Assembly (NCBI RefSeq): GCF_024704365.1
Contig: NZ_JAJDFY010000001.1
Span: 1,655,001 to 1,719,000 of the forward strand
Reading direction: 5' to 3'
Length of the DNA stretch: 64,000 nucleotides
Origin: Thermomonas sp. S9
GTDB taxonomy: Bacteria > Pseudomonadota > Gammaproteobacteria > Xanthomonadales > Xanthomonadaceae
Shown here: piece by piece, positions 17,226 to 27,181 of the stretch
How the letters are laid out: each line of letters begins with the position of its first letter
Numbering within the stretch: the first letter of the stretch is position 1
Program-made: the position numbers and the translations under genes
The notes under the pieces: model-generated
Told to the model about the DNA's origin: nothing
What the model saw: the letters and a program-made list of their open reading frames with translations, nothing else
Database searches by the model: none

Positions 17226-19192
17226 TGCGCGCGGTCTCCCTTGACGGCTTGCGCGGGCACACGCGAGTTGCGCGCATTGAAATAAAAACCACCGATCGCA
17301 ATCACCGCCACGGCCAACTGCGCCAGCAGGGATTGCCAGGAGGGGTACACGCCCAGCCAATCGATGCGCGGCGCGGCGACCAGCGCCTGACCGACCCAGC
17401 CGGCTTCCTGCAGCGCCGCGATGCCCTTGCCGACCAGCACGACGGCGAGCACGGCAATCAGGATCGAACTGATCGAGAAGAACTGGCCAATCGGCAGGCG
17501 CTTGCTCATGCGCAGCATCCAGTACGCCACCCCGGCCAACACGACGCTGCCGGCGACCAGCCCACCCAGAATCGCGGTGCTGTTTTCCTGGTTCCACATC
17601 GCGATGAAGAACAGGATCGTCTCGAACACTTCGCGGTAGACCGCGACAAAGGCCACCAGGAACAGGAAGACCGCCGAGCGCCGGGTCAGCGCGGCCGAGA
17701 CCTTGGCATGCAGGTACTGCTGCCAGCGCCCGGCCAGGCTCTTCTGGTGCATCCAGATGCCCACGCTGAGCAGCACCACCGCGGCGAACAACGCCGACAC
17801 GCCTTCGGTGACCTCACGGTTGGCGCCGCTCACATCGACCAGATGGGTCGCGATCGCCCAGGTCGCCACACCCGCCAGCAACGCCCCGACCCAACCGGCG
17901 TGTACCGCCGGCAGGACCTCGCGGCGTTCGGCCTTGCGCAGGAAGGCGATCATGCCGATCACGATCAACAACGCCTCGATCCCTTCGCGGAGCAGGATGG
18001 TGAAGCTGCCCAGGAACGCCGTGGTGCGATCGGTGTGCGCATCCTGCAAGACCGCCTCGGCGCGATCGAACAGCGCGCTCACCTGCCTCGCCTGCGCTGT
18101 CGCATCGGAGGCAGGAACGCGGCGGCCGATGGCATCGCGATAGCGCGCCATGGTGGTTTCGAGCTCACGCATCAGCGCGTTGTCCCGCGCGGCGAGTGTG
18201 GGCTCGACCGGTTCGACGCCATCCAGGTACGCCGACAAAGCCGCCGTCTTCGCCTGCCCGGCATCGCCCGCCTGATAGGCGCGGAGGCTCTCGGCCATCC
18301 GTTGCCGAGCCAGTGCGAGCGATTGGACTGCTGCCACGCCCGAGGCTGCGGTCTGGACGGCCTGCGGCTGCCCGCGCAGGTAAGCGATGATGGCCCGCGC
18401 CTGTGTGTCCTGGCTGCCGGCGCCGATCAGATCCGCCTCGCTGGTGCGGGTCAGCGCTTCCAGCGTGGGAATGCGCTGGTGCCAGGCCGGCGCGTCGCGC
18501 CACAGCGCTTCGCCCTCGGCCCGCATCTGCGGCGAATGCGACAAGCTGCCGACGTAGAACGCCAGCGCCCAGCGATCGGCTTCCGGCAGGGACGAGAAGC
18601 CGGTCATGGCCGTTCCCTGGATCCCTTGGGAAATCGCTTCGTACAAGGCGAAGGGACTGCGCTGGGCGGCGCGGGTGGCATCGGTGAAGGCAATGGGCGG
18701 CGGATCCAGGCTCGCCGCAGCCGGCCCATCGCCGTGGCCGGCCGGACCATGGCAGGCAGTGCATTGCGCGGCGTAGAGCTGTGCCCCCCGGGCCGGATCG
18801 GGCGGCGTCGCCGGCACGGCACCGACCGGATAGTTGGCCAGCAGGCCGTCGGCCAGCCGATGCGCCAGATCGGCGACGTGCCTGGCGTCGGCCTTGGACT
18901 CGACAGCGGTCACCAGCTGATCGGCTTGGGCGATCAGGCCGGCCTGGCCGGGCGTCGACGGCAGCGCGGCCAATTGGGTTCGCACCGCCCCCGCAAATTC
19001 GCGCATCTCCGCGTACTCGGCCTCGGACGCGACACTGCCGGATTTCACGGCCGCGCCATAGTCGACGGCCACGTAGTCCAGCAGTTGCCAGGTCTGGCGC
19101 GGGTTGACCGCGGACGGCGCGGCGGCGAAGGCCGGGAAGGACAGCCAAGCCAAAAACGCGATCAGCAGGCAACGACAGAGGGAGTTGGTCAC
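17222..19192 (-). CDS. pbrT: PbrT: cytochrome c/FTR1-family permease fusion for lead uptake
   Basis: The 656-residue protein begins with a signal peptide (about 1-24) and a periplasmic domain with a haem c motif C144-x-x-C147-H148. An FTR1-type membrane half follows, with the metal-transport motifs REGIE (about 401-405) and REVFE (about 519-523) in its helices. This fusion is the PbrT arrangement: lead operons pair a Pb(II) uptake permease with an exporter. It is the first gene of the long minus-strand operon, directly behind the PbrR-type promoters. Fe(II) transport is the ancestral FTR1 function and cannot be excluded; the PbrR/ZntA setting supports lead. Confidence 0.88.
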   Translation of the reverse strand: MTNSLCRCLLIAFLAWLSFPAFAAAPSAVNPRQTWQLLDYVAVDYGAAVKSGSVASEAEYAEMREFAGAVRTQLAALPSTPGQAGLIAQADQLVTAVESKADARHVADLAHRLADGLLANYPVGAVPATPPDPARGAQLYAAQCTACHGPAGHGDGPAAASLDPPPIAFTDATRAAQRSPFALYEAISQGIQGTAMTGFSSLPEADRWALAFYVGSLSHSPQMRAEGEALWRDAPAWHQRIPTLEALTRTSEADLIGAGSQDTQARAIIAYLRGQPQAVQTAASGVAAVQSLALARQRMAESLRAYQAGDAGQAKTAALSAYLDGVEPVEPTLAARDNALMRELETTMARYRDAIGRRVPASDATAQARQVSALFDRAEAVLQDAHTDRTTAFLGSFTILLREGIEALLIVIGMIAFLRKAERREVLPAVHAGWVGALLAGVATWAIATHLVDVSGANREVTEGVSALFAAVVLLSVGIWMHQKSLAGRWQQYLHAKVSAALTRRSAVFLFLVAFVAVYREVFETILFFIAMWNQENSTAILGGLVAGSVVLAGVAYWMLRMSKRLPIGQFFSISSILIAVLAVVLVGKGIAALQEAGWVGQALVAAPRIDWLGVYPSWQSLLAQLAVAVIAIGGFYFNARNSRVPAQAVKGDRAQ

Positions 19193-19247
19193 GGGGAGCG
19201 CCTAGGTGAAGGGCAATAAACGGGAATGGGAACCAGTTGCAACAGCG

Positions 19248-19278
19248 AGCGTACACCCCGTACCTGCTACGGAGTCAA
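19248..19278 (-). promoter_or_regulatory. Proximal MerR-type promoter of the pbrT operon
   Basis: Minus-strand -35 TTGACT (19278-19273), a 19-base spacer with CCGTAGCAGGTACGGGG as an imperfect dyad, and -10 TACGCT (19253-19248). The 19-base spacing is the MerR-family mark. It resembles the spacer half-sites of the mer promoters in this window (CCGTAC...), so it may bind PbrR weakly or be shared with MerR. Confidence 0.6.
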
Positions 19279-19340
19279 GGGCAGGACTCCACGACATGAC
19301 AGCCCCTCCCTCTGTGTGCCATAGCCCCCGTAGGCCTCAC

Positions 19341-19371
19341 AGGGTAAAGTCCGTAGCAGCTATAGGGTCAA
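19341..19371 (-). promoter_or_regulatory. Distal PbrR/CadR-type promoter of the pbrT operon
   Basis: Minus-strand -35 TTGACC (19371-19366), a 19-base spacer beginning CTATAGCTGCTACGG and -10 TACCCT (19346-19341). The half-site CTATAG is typical of CadR/PbrR/ZntR operators. It lies immediately beside the pbrR start codon, so PbrR bound here would regulate pbrT and could occlude its own gene. Confidence 0.7.
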
Positions 19372-19380
19372 GAGGCGTCG

Positions 19381-19821
19381 ATGAAGATCAGCGAAGCGGC
19401 CGAATCCAGCGGCTGTCATCTGGAAACCATTCGCTACTACGAGCGCGTGGGGCTGATGCCCAAACCGCGCCGAACCGCCAGCGGTTACCGCGAGTACCGC
19501 GATGACGAAGTGGATCGGCTGCGTTTCATCACCCGCAGCCGCGACCTCGGCTTCAGCCTGGATGAGATCCGCAGCCTGCTACGGCTGGAAAGCGACCGCA
19601 CGCTCTCCTGCGGCGAGATCGATGCGATTGCCCGCGAGCATCTGACAGATATCCGCAGCAAGCTCCGCGAGCTCAATCGCATTGCCCGGGAATTGGACCG
19701 CACGATCAATGCGTGCTCCGGAGGCGCACGGGGCCAGTGCTCGATTCTGGCCACCTTGCGGGAACCGATGCCTGCCTCGCGGGTCAAGACGACAGACGTG
19801 CGTCGGAAGCGGTCGGCATGA
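19381..19821 (+). CDS. pbrR: PbrR/CadR-type MerR-family regulator
   Basis: The 146-residue regulator has the MerR helix-turn-helix (MKISEAAESSGCHLETIRYY), wing GYREYRDDEVDRLRFI and a sensor region with Cys at the start of the dimer helix (RTLSCGEID) and in the C-terminal loop (INACSGGARGQCSIL). This Cys triad is that of divalent-metal sensors PbrR and CadR. The start ATG at 19381 follows an AGAGG ribosome-binding site. It is divergent from pbrT and next to tandem MerR-type promoters, so it should activate the pbrT-zntA-czc operon in response to Pb, Cd or Zn. Confidence 0.9.
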   Translation: MKISEAAESSGCHLETIRYYERVGLMPKPRRTASGYREYRDDEVDRLRFITRSRDLGFSLDEIRSLLRLESDRTLSCGEIDAIAREHLTDIRSKLRELNRIARELDRTINACSGGARGQCSILATLREPMPASRVKTTDVRRKRSA

Positions 19822-19858
19822 AGCGTCTGGCGATGCGATGCCTTGATGGGAACTGCCC

Positions 19859-19995
19859 GTGAGCCTGCGTATCGCGTTGGTCCAGGCGGACTTTCCCGTC
19901 GGGGACATCGACGGCAACGCAGGGCGCATTGCCGAGCGGATCGCCGAGGCGCGCGATCGCTATCACGCCGACCTGGTGCTGTTTCCGGAACTCAG
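19859..19995 (+). pseudogene. nadE: nadE (glutamine-dependent NAD+ synthetase) N-terminal fragment
   Basis: From GTG 19859 about 45 residues match the start of the nitrilase-type amidase domain of NAD+ synthetase: SLRIALVQADFPVGDIDGN followed by ADLVLFPELS. The intact enzyme is over 500 residues; here the match ends abruptly at about 19995, where the other frame continues as a transposase-like tail. This is a remnant left by insertion or recombination. It begins 37 bases after pbrR, so the metal operon appears to border what was once a housekeeping locus. Confidence 0.7.
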
Positions 19996-20097
19996 CCGTA
20001 CCGGACCAGTCACATCAATCGCTTTGGGGACTACACACTCGACTTGAGCCGGGAGATCGCGCCGCTCGATTATTCGAGCCGGATCCTGGCGAACTAG
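19993..20097 (+). pseudogene. tnpA: Probable Tn3-family transposase C-terminal tail
   Basis: In the frame different from the nadE fragment, 34 residues read PYRTSHINRFGDYTLDLS and end ILAN before TAG at 20095. The SPY...HINRFGxYxLDL pattern is characteristic of the last residues of Tn3-family TnpA. Only this tail remains, fused directly to the nadE remnant. I do not see a clear 38-bp Tn3 terminal repeat after it. The short length limits confidence. Confidence 0.5.
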
Positions 20098-20143
20098 GTC
20101 GGAAGTGGGGACCTGCCGGCTTATGATTTTGGCGACTTTTTTG

Positions 20144-20166
20144 GGGTATCCGGATTTTAGTGTGGG
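20144..20166 (+). repeat. Left terminal inverted repeat of the mer transposon
   Basis: Begins GGGTATCCGGATTTTAG and ends TGTGGG. It is the inverted partner of 24742-24764 (mismatches at positions 12, 14 and 16). The 272 bases between the tnpA remnant and merR (20098-20369) hold no other recognisable feature. Confidence 0.65.
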
Positions 20167-20369
20167 AAGACCGCACTAGCCCTTCTTGTCTGACAGCTCT
20201 CGTTCGGTAGGTTTCTGGTATCGCAAGGCTTACGCGCTTTTAGCCTTCAGTGTGGGCTTTGTCTGGCGCATGTCGGTGCAAGGAAACAATCAGTGGCAGG
20301 TCACCTTGCCCCCGGCTCGAACTGGGGTTTGAGGCGCAGTGGAACGGAAAACCGGGTTAAGCCACGCGC

Positions 20370-20777
20370 CTAGCTCCCGTGCAGAGAATCGATCAGCGGG
20401 CACGACACAGTGCCTCGCTGCGCATGGCACTCGTTGACCAACCGTGACAGCACCGCTTCGATTCGCGTCAGGTCCGCCATCTTGGTGCGCACGTCGGTGA
20501 GCTGGAGCGCAGCCAGCTCGGCGGCTTCGCTGCAGTGAGTGCCGTCCTCAAGCTGTAGGAGTTGGCCGACTTCGTCCAGGTTGAACCCCAGCCGCTGGGC
20601 GGATTTCACGAAACGCACCCGCGCCACGTCCGCCGATCCGTAGCGGCGAATACTGCCGACGGGCCGACCTGGTTCTGGCAATAACCCCTTGCGCTGATAG
20701 AACCGGATGGTCTCCACGTTGACCCCAGCGGCCTTGGCGAAAGCCCCGATGGTCAGTGTTTGCGGATCGTTCACCAT
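20370..20777 (-). CDS. merR: MerR mercury-responsive regulator
   Basis: The 135-residue protein is a canonical MerR: helix-turn-helix [20 protein letters not shown], wing [20 protein letters not shown], and the three Hg(II) ligands in GTHCSEAA (about residue 83), NECHAQ (about 118) and VSCPLI (about 127). As homodimer it represses and, with Hg(II) bound across the dimer, activates the divergent merTPA operon through the promoter at 20783-20813. It is much closer to characterised MerR than the copy at 4660. It lies inside the inverted-repeat-bounded element. Confidence 0.95.
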   Translation of the reverse strand: MVNDPQTLTIGAFAKAAGVNVETIRFYQRKGLLPEPGRPVGSIRRYGSADVARVRFVKSAQRLGFNLDEVGQLLQLEDGTHCSEAAELAALQLTDVRTKMADLTRIEAVLSRLVNECHAQRGTVSCPLIDSLHGS

Positions 20778-20782
20778 CGCGC

Positions 20783-20813
20783 TTGACTCCGTACTTGACT
20801 ACGGAAGTAACCT
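20783..20813 (+). promoter_or_regulatory. mer operon promoter/operator
   Basis: Plus-strand -35 TTGACT (20783-20788), a 19-base spacer with the dyad CCGTACTTGACTACGG and -10 TAACCT (20808-20813), located between the divergent merR and merT starts. Spacing and dyad match the MerR-activated mer promoter. Confidence 0.85.
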
Positions 20814-20851
20814 TAGCGCATCACGCAACGTCTCGGAAGGAGATCCCTCAC

Positions 20852-21202
20852 ATGGCAGACCCCAGCAACGGCCGCGGTGCACTGGCCGCCGGTGGCCTCG
20901 CCGCCATCCTCGCCTCGACCTGCTGCCTCGGTCCGCTGGTGCTGATCACGCTGGGTTTCTCCGGCGCCTGGATCGGCAACTTGACCGCGCTGGAACCGTA
21001 CCGGCCGATCTTCATTGGCGTGGCGCTCGTGGCGCTGTTCTTCGCGTGGCGTCGCATCTTCCGGCCGGCTCGCGCCTGCGCGCCGGACGACGCATGCGCC
21101 GTGCCCCAGGTGCGGACGGCCTACAAGGTGATCTTCTGGATCGTCACCGCCCTGGTGCTGATCGCGCTCGTGTTCCCCTACCTCATGTCCCTGTTCTACT
21201 GA
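20852..21202 (+). CDS. merT: Mercuric transport protein MerT
   Basis: MerT carries Hg(II) across the inner membrane. The 116-residue protein has three membrane helices, the essential Cys pair STCCLGPLV in helix 1 (about 23-27) and a cytoplasmic loop with Cys (ARACAPDDACAV, about 75-86). The ATG at 20852 follows AAGGAGATCCCTCAC, a good ribosome-binding site; upstream codons in the frame are promoter sequence. First gene of the merTPA operon. Confidence 0.95.
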   Translation: MADPSNGRGALAAGGLAAILASTCCLGPLVLITLGFSGAWIGNLTALEPYRPIFIGVALVALFFAWRRIFRPARACAPDDACAVPQVRTAYKVIFWIVTALVLIALVFPYLMSLFY

Positions 21203-21214
21203 AAGGAGATTGCC

Positions 21215-23198
<1,984 letters not shown>

Positions 23199-23280
23199 TG
23201 GCTGGGCCTCTTACCTATGCTTCATCGGCTGAATCACAAATTCAGGCTGAAGCGCCGCCTCTTGCACAATGGGCTGAGGA

Positions 23281-24621
23281 CTATTCGAAATACCCCTCTT
23301 CGAGTAGCCGCGCCAGCGTCGGGAGATAGGGGCCGTACTCGACCACGCGCGTGATCTTCTTCTTGCGCGTTGCCGCCGTGGTCATCCGCTGGAACACGAA
23401 GTCCGTGGTCATTGGGTCGTCGTCATCGACCAACACGGTTTCGATAACCGAGCCATCCTTGCGCGCCTTCTTGTCGTAGAGTATGCGCGCCCGAAGCACC
23501 TCGAAGCTGTAACCCCTGCCCATGCGGTTCATGTCTTTGGCCACTCGGTTGACTGACTCAGTATAGGCATTGGTAATCGGCTGCTCGAAGTAGGCGAAGA
23601 TTTCGTCGTGCCAGTTGTGCACGGCGGTGGTCAGGTCCTTGAACGTGGCCGCCAATTCGGTCGGAATATTGGCCTGCCACTTCGCGCAGGCGGCTTCTGC
23701 TGCTGGGCGGGTCTTCTGATCCCAGATCGACAGAAATCCTTCCTTGAGCGCGTGGGCTTCGCTTAGGAGCGGGAACTGTTGGAACCATTCCCGCATCCGG
23801 TCCATATCTCTCCCTGTCAGGTCGTGCTGCCGCTTGAGCAGCAGGAACCGCTCGTCCTTGAGTTTGAGGCGCTGCCGGGTGGACAAATCCTTGCGAATGC
23901 GCTTGCGCAGCTTCTCCAGCGCGTCGTTCGCCATGCGCTGGATATGGAATCGATCGACCACGATCCGGGCCTGTGGCAGCGTGGCGCGCACCACCTGCCG
24001 ATAAACGTGGTACATGTCCATCGCCACCCACTCGACCGAGTCCTTGTCCCGCAGGTCGCGGAAATAGGGCATCAACTCGGCTTTGGCCCGGCTGGGGCGG
24101 ATATCGAACACGGTCTTGCGCTCGACGTTGGTGATCATGGCCCGGTACTGGCCGATGATCTTGAGCTCGTCGATACCCAGCACCCGCGGCGTCCGGAACT
24201 GGGTCTTGGCCTCGACCTCCTCGATGAAATCGTCGAAGACGTGGCGGACCGTCTTTTCGTCCACGGCTACTTCCCGGGCAAGGGCCGCAAAGGTCTTGGA
24301 GAAGGACTGGTCGCGGATATAACGCACCAGACGCGCCGTGGCTTGGCGTTTTCCATCAAGGTCCGCCACAGGCTCAAACAAGGCCTTGGTGCAGCTTGTA
24401 CAGCGATAGCGACGGCGCTGGATGAAGATCACGACGGGTTTGCCGTGCGTCGGTGTGTCCTGAAACGACTGTTCCTGTGAGCCGTGACCATGCAGGCGTC
24501 CGGTCTTGCACAGCGGGCAGGTCACCCACTGATTGACGCCTTCGGCCTTGACGACGTAACTGTCCTCGCTGGTCAGGATTTCAAGCGTCTTCAGGCTTCG
24601 CAGCTGGAGAAAGTCCGTCAC
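23281..24621 (-). CDS. tnpA: ISL3-family transposase
   Basis: The 446-residue DDE transposase has the ISL3 layout: an N-terminal zinc-ribbon (CPLCKTG near 37, then RRRYRCTSCTKALFE near 80), a helix-turn-helix (REVAVDEKTVRHVFDDF), and a catalytic core starting GIDELKI, with VAMDMYHVYRQVV and VVDRFHIQRM, and the final acidic segment near ITNAYTESVNRVAKDMNRMG. The frame is complete. It lies convergent to merA, 82 bases away. A copy of part of the terminal repeat (24639-24654) lies just upstream of its start. It presumably mobilises the element bounded by 20144 and 24764. Confidence 0.92.
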   Translation of the reverse strand: MTDFLQLRSLKTLEILTSEDSYVVKAEGVNQWVTCPLCKTGRLHGHGSQEQSFQDTPTHGKPVVIFIQRRRYRCTSCTKALFEPVADLDGKRQATARLVRYIRDQSFSKTFAALAREVAVDEKTVRHVFDDFIEEVEAKTQFRTPRVLGIDELKIIGQYRAMITNVERKTVFDIRPSRAKAELMPYFRDLRDKDSVEWVAMDMYHVYRQVVRATLPQARIVVDRFHIQRMANDALEKLRKRIRKDLSTRQRLKLKDERFLLLKRQHDLTGRDMDRMREWFQQFPLLSEAHALKEGFLSIWDQKTRPAAEAACAKWQANIPTELAATFKDLTTAVHNWHDEIFAYFEQPITNAYTESVNRVAKDMNRMGRGYSFEVLRARILYDKKARKDGSVIETVLVDDDDPMTTDFVFQRMTTAATRKKKITRVVEYGPYLPTLARLLEEGYFE

Positions 24622-24638
24622 TCAGCACCTTGGGCGAA

Positions 24639-24654
24639 CCCACACTGAAATCCG
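24639..24654 (-). repeat. Subterminal copy of the ISL3 end sequence
   Basis: Minus strand reads CGGATTTCAGTGTGGG, 15 of 16 identical to 20151-20166 and in the same orientation as the right end at 24742-24764, about 100 bases inside it. It could be a second transposase-binding site or the scar of an older end. Confidence 0.5.
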
Positions 24655-24741
24655 ACTTTTACTCTAGCACATCCGCTCAGCCGTCCAACACCAAAATCCA
24701 TTCTTTGAAAGTGATAGCTACAAAGACCCAAGGAGCCAGAA

Positions 24742-24764
24742 CCCACACCAGATTCCGGATACCC
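24742..24764 (-). repeat. Right terminal inverted repeat of the mer transposon
   Basis: Minus strand begins GGGTATCCGGAATCTGG and ends TGTGGG, the inverted partner of 20144-20166 (20 of 23 identical). The region between it and the next gene (24765-24898) holds nothing else recognisable. Confidence 0.65.
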
Positions 24765-24898
24765 TTAAAAGGTGCCATGCGCGTATGAGCTTGCCAACTG
24801 ACACACCCGTCACCTTGGCTCCCGATTTTGAATGTCGGAATCGACAAGGCGGGATCTCGCCTCCTTCCAAACGCTTTGCAATGTTCTAGGGGGTATAC

Positions 24899-25516
24899 AT
24901 GTCTGCCAAACAAGGGTTGCTGCGCTGGCTCAGCGCCTTCATCGCATTCGATCTGGTGGTGCTAGGCGCCTTGCTAGCCCCGCAACTGCATGCATCTGGA
25001 ATCACCCCGGGCACGGTGACTGGCGCGCTGGCCAGCGTCCTCACGGCTCCGGCATTGCTACTGCTGACTAGCCTGCTGTCGGCCGACATCAAGGCGGCGC
25101 TTGTGTTCTGGCGTCCGCGACACGCCCTCCCCGGCCATCAGGCCTTCAGCAAGCATGTCCATAGCGACACACGAATCGACGTTGTCGCCTTGGAACAACG
25201 GGTTGGCCCGTTTCCAGTCGACCCGGCCGAACAACAGGCGAAGTGGTACAAGCTCTACCGCGCCCATAAAGATGACAACGCCGTCCTCGATGCGAATCGA
25301 CGCTATTTGCTCTTCCGGGACCTTGCAACCGTTTCCGCATTCTCGGCGCTGGGCGTACCAGTGGCGCTGAAGCTAACGGGATTTGCAGTTGCAGCGGCGC
25401 CCGCAGGCGCCGTGTTCGCTCTTCAATACATATTGGCCGCAGTGGCGGCGCAACAGGCGGGCATTCGATTGATCAAGACGGTCTTGGCGATCGAAAGCAC
25501 ACAGCCGAATTCCTAA
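24899..25516 (+). CDS. Membrane protein of unknown function, partner of the MBL gene
   Basis: This 205-residue protein has two N-terminal membrane segments (LSAFIAFDLVVLGALLAP; ALASVLTAPALLLLTSLL), a cytoplasmic-looking middle (about 65-150) with the pattern ALVFWRPRHALPG and QAKWYKLYRAH, and one or two C-terminal segments (AVAAAPAGAVFALQYILAAVAA). I do not recognise a named family. The ATG at 24899 has a strong AGGGGG ribosome-binding site six bases away. The next gene follows after 37 bases, so the two form an operon. A small multi-helix membrane protein next to a soluble hydrolase recalls two-gene defence or signalling modules, but no function can be assigned. Confidence 0.7.
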   Translation: MSAKQGLLRWLSAFIAFDLVVLGALLAPQLHASGITPGTVTGALASVLTAPALLLLTSLLSADIKAALVFWRPRHALPGHQAFSKHVHSDTRIDVVALEQRVGPFPVDPAEQQAKWYKLYRAHKDDNAVLDANRRYLLFRDLATVSAFSALGVPVALKLTGFAVAAAPAGAVFALQYILAAVAAQQAGIRLIKTVLAIESTQPNS

Positions 25517-25553
25517 CAAGAACGGCAAAAATCTACGCCATACAGGGGGCGCC

Positions 25554-26451
25554 ATGTCACGGATAAAGAGCTTAGCGGTCGGGAATGGGGATATGTTTTA
25601 CATCCGCCACGGAAGCGATAGCTTCACGATCATCGATTGCGACCTGAACGCCGAAAACGCAGATCGCATCATCGCAGAATTGAAAGCTGCATCTGCAGAC
25701 AAGCAGATTTCCAGATTCATCTGTACGCATCCCGACGAAGACCATTTCGGCGGCATCCATCTGCTAGACGATGCGATGCCCATCGTGAACTTCTATGTGG
25801 TCGAGAACCAGGCCATCAAGGACGACGTCACCGAGTCCTTCAAACGCTACTGTGCTCTTCGCGACAGCGAGAAGACATTTTTTCTCAAGCAGGGCTGCAC
25901 TCGCAAATGGCTGAATCAGAGTGACGATGCCCGCGGCGGAGCTGGGATCCACGTGCTCTGGCCGAACACGGAGAATGAGTATTTCAAGGATGCGCTGGCG
26001 AGCTGTAATGCCGGCGAGTCTTTCAACAATACCTCCGCGGTGATTCGGTACTCGCTGCAGGATGGTGCGAGTGTGATGTGGCACGGCGACCTGGAGACCG
26101 AGTTCATGGAAAGCATCGTCGACGATATCCAATTGACGAAAACGACGATCGTCTTTGCTGCCCATCATGGACGACAGTCGGGCAAGATTCCCGATTCGTG
26201 AGCTGGAAAAGTTGGACCCGCAAATCATCGTGATTGGTGAGGCGCCTTCCAGGCACCTCCACTATTACACCGGGTACCAGACGATCACCCAGAATCAAGC
26301 AGGTGACATCACCATGGATTGTGTAGGCGGCAACGTTCACTTTTACGTGTCCAACCCCAACTACGAAGGTCCAGACCTGGACGACCTCGGGATGGCGCTG
26401 GTTGACAACTACATCGGCAGCCTGACGGTGGAGACTGAGTACACGCTTTGA
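25554..26451 (+). pseudogene. Metallo-beta-lactamase-fold hydrolase (ComEC/Rec2-like domain), apparent one-base insertion near 26199
   Basis: The frame from ATG 25554 shows an MBL fold: FTIIDCDL, the metal motif THPDEDHFGG (about residues 64-73), a later ligand in WHGDLE and HH in FAAHHGRQSGKIPDS, where a TGA interrupts it. The next frame continues at once as LEKLDPQIIVIGEAPSRH and ends at 26451. Skipping one A near 26199 turns the TGA into TGG and gives a 298-residue protein. The fold resembles stand-alone ComEC/Rec2 hydrolase domains, whose substrates are mostly unknown (nucleotides or phosphodiesters are common). It forms an operon with the membrane protein gene upstream. The interruption may be real or a sequence error. 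Confidence 0.7.
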
Positions 26452-26716
26452 ATCCTTACGGATCCCCGGAAAGCGTGGGCTAGGTGGGCCGCAATCCTGC
26501 GGCAAGCAAAGTGAGAGCCCCCCTTGCGCCGCCCTGAGCTGGTTGCTTTGCTGGCGCGCCGATGGTCGGGAACTTTCCGAGGCCAAGGCGTTTCCAAGTC
26601 ACCGCCAGTAGTACACTCCCCCCTTGCATGCCCCAGATAGCTGCCCCTACCGATTTGTCCGGACCCGTGGTGCGACTGCACCTCGGTGCCCAGGTCTGCT
26701 CTGGAGGTGGCACGCC

Positions 26717-27112
26717 ATGAACTTGATGAAAGTGCTGCGCCTCCGCCGTCCGCGGCTGCGTCTGGCCTGGCTGGGACTGCTGGCGTTGGTGTTCCAGCAA
26801 CTGGCATTCGCCGCATATGCCTGCCCCGTCGCCGACGCGCCGCCCGAACCGCAAGCGGTCATGGCCGGTTGCGTGGGCATGGAAATGCCGGATCCGGATG
26901 CCCCGGCCCTGTGCGACCAGCACTGCGTACGCGACCACGTCACCACCCCGGACCTGAAGGCCCCAAAGGTCCCTGCATTGGCCCTGCCGCCGATGCATTT
27001 CGCCCTGTCCGAGGCCCTGCTGCCCCCGGTACGTGCGCAGCTCTACCGCGACGTGCCGATCTGCCAGTCCGATCCGCCACCCGCGCAGCGCTTCTGTAGC
27101 CTGCAGATCTAG
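26717..27112 (+). CDS. Small exported Cys-rich protein leading the first cus operon
   Basis: The 131-residue protein has a basic N-terminus and a hydrophobic segment (LAWLGLLALVFQQLAFAAYA, about 16-35), then a Cys-containing mature part: MAGCVGMEMP, ALCDQHCVRDH (about 75-85) and a C-terminus RFCSLQI. I know no experimentally described function. A related protein occurs at 45703 (EALCTAHCSEGD) in the same place before the second cusCBA, so it is a recurring member of these operons and may be a periplasmic metal-sensing or chaperone protein. GGAGGT lies eight bases before the ATG at 26717. Confidence 0.65.
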   Translation: MNLMKVLRLRRPRLRLAWLGLLALVFQQLAFAAYACPVADAPPEPQAVMAGCVGMEMPDPDAPALCDQHCVRDHVTTPDLKAPKVPALALPPMHFALSEALLPPVRAQLYRDVPICQSDPPPAQRFCSLQI

Positions 27113-27181
27113 ACCCCGACCGCGACTCGTTTCCGCGCTGCCAATCCCGGCGGCGTGTTCGTCGTTGCGTTCGGAGGTCCC

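Noticed and set aside
15240..19219. Long plus-strand frames antisense to zntA and pbrT (641 and 685 codons)
   Set aside because: Rich in His, Arg and Gln with no motif; they mirror conserved genes and reflect high GC at third positions. The same holds for long antisense frames over cusA (31149-32477) and the second cusA (50793-52217).
20098..20143. A 38-bp Tn3-type terminal repeat behind the transposase tail
   Set aside because: The bases do not show the expected run of four C/G at the outer end or similarity to a second copy.
23199..23280. A left end of the ISL3 element immediately after the transposase stop
   Set aside because: No sequence resembling GGGTATCCGGA or CGGATTTCAGTGTGGG is present there; the only inverted partner found is at 20144.
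24677..24778. 33-codon hydrophobic ORF on the minus strand next to the ISL3 element
   Set aside because: It runs through the right terminal repeat (24742-24764) and has no ribosome-binding site; its coding look comes from the repeat.
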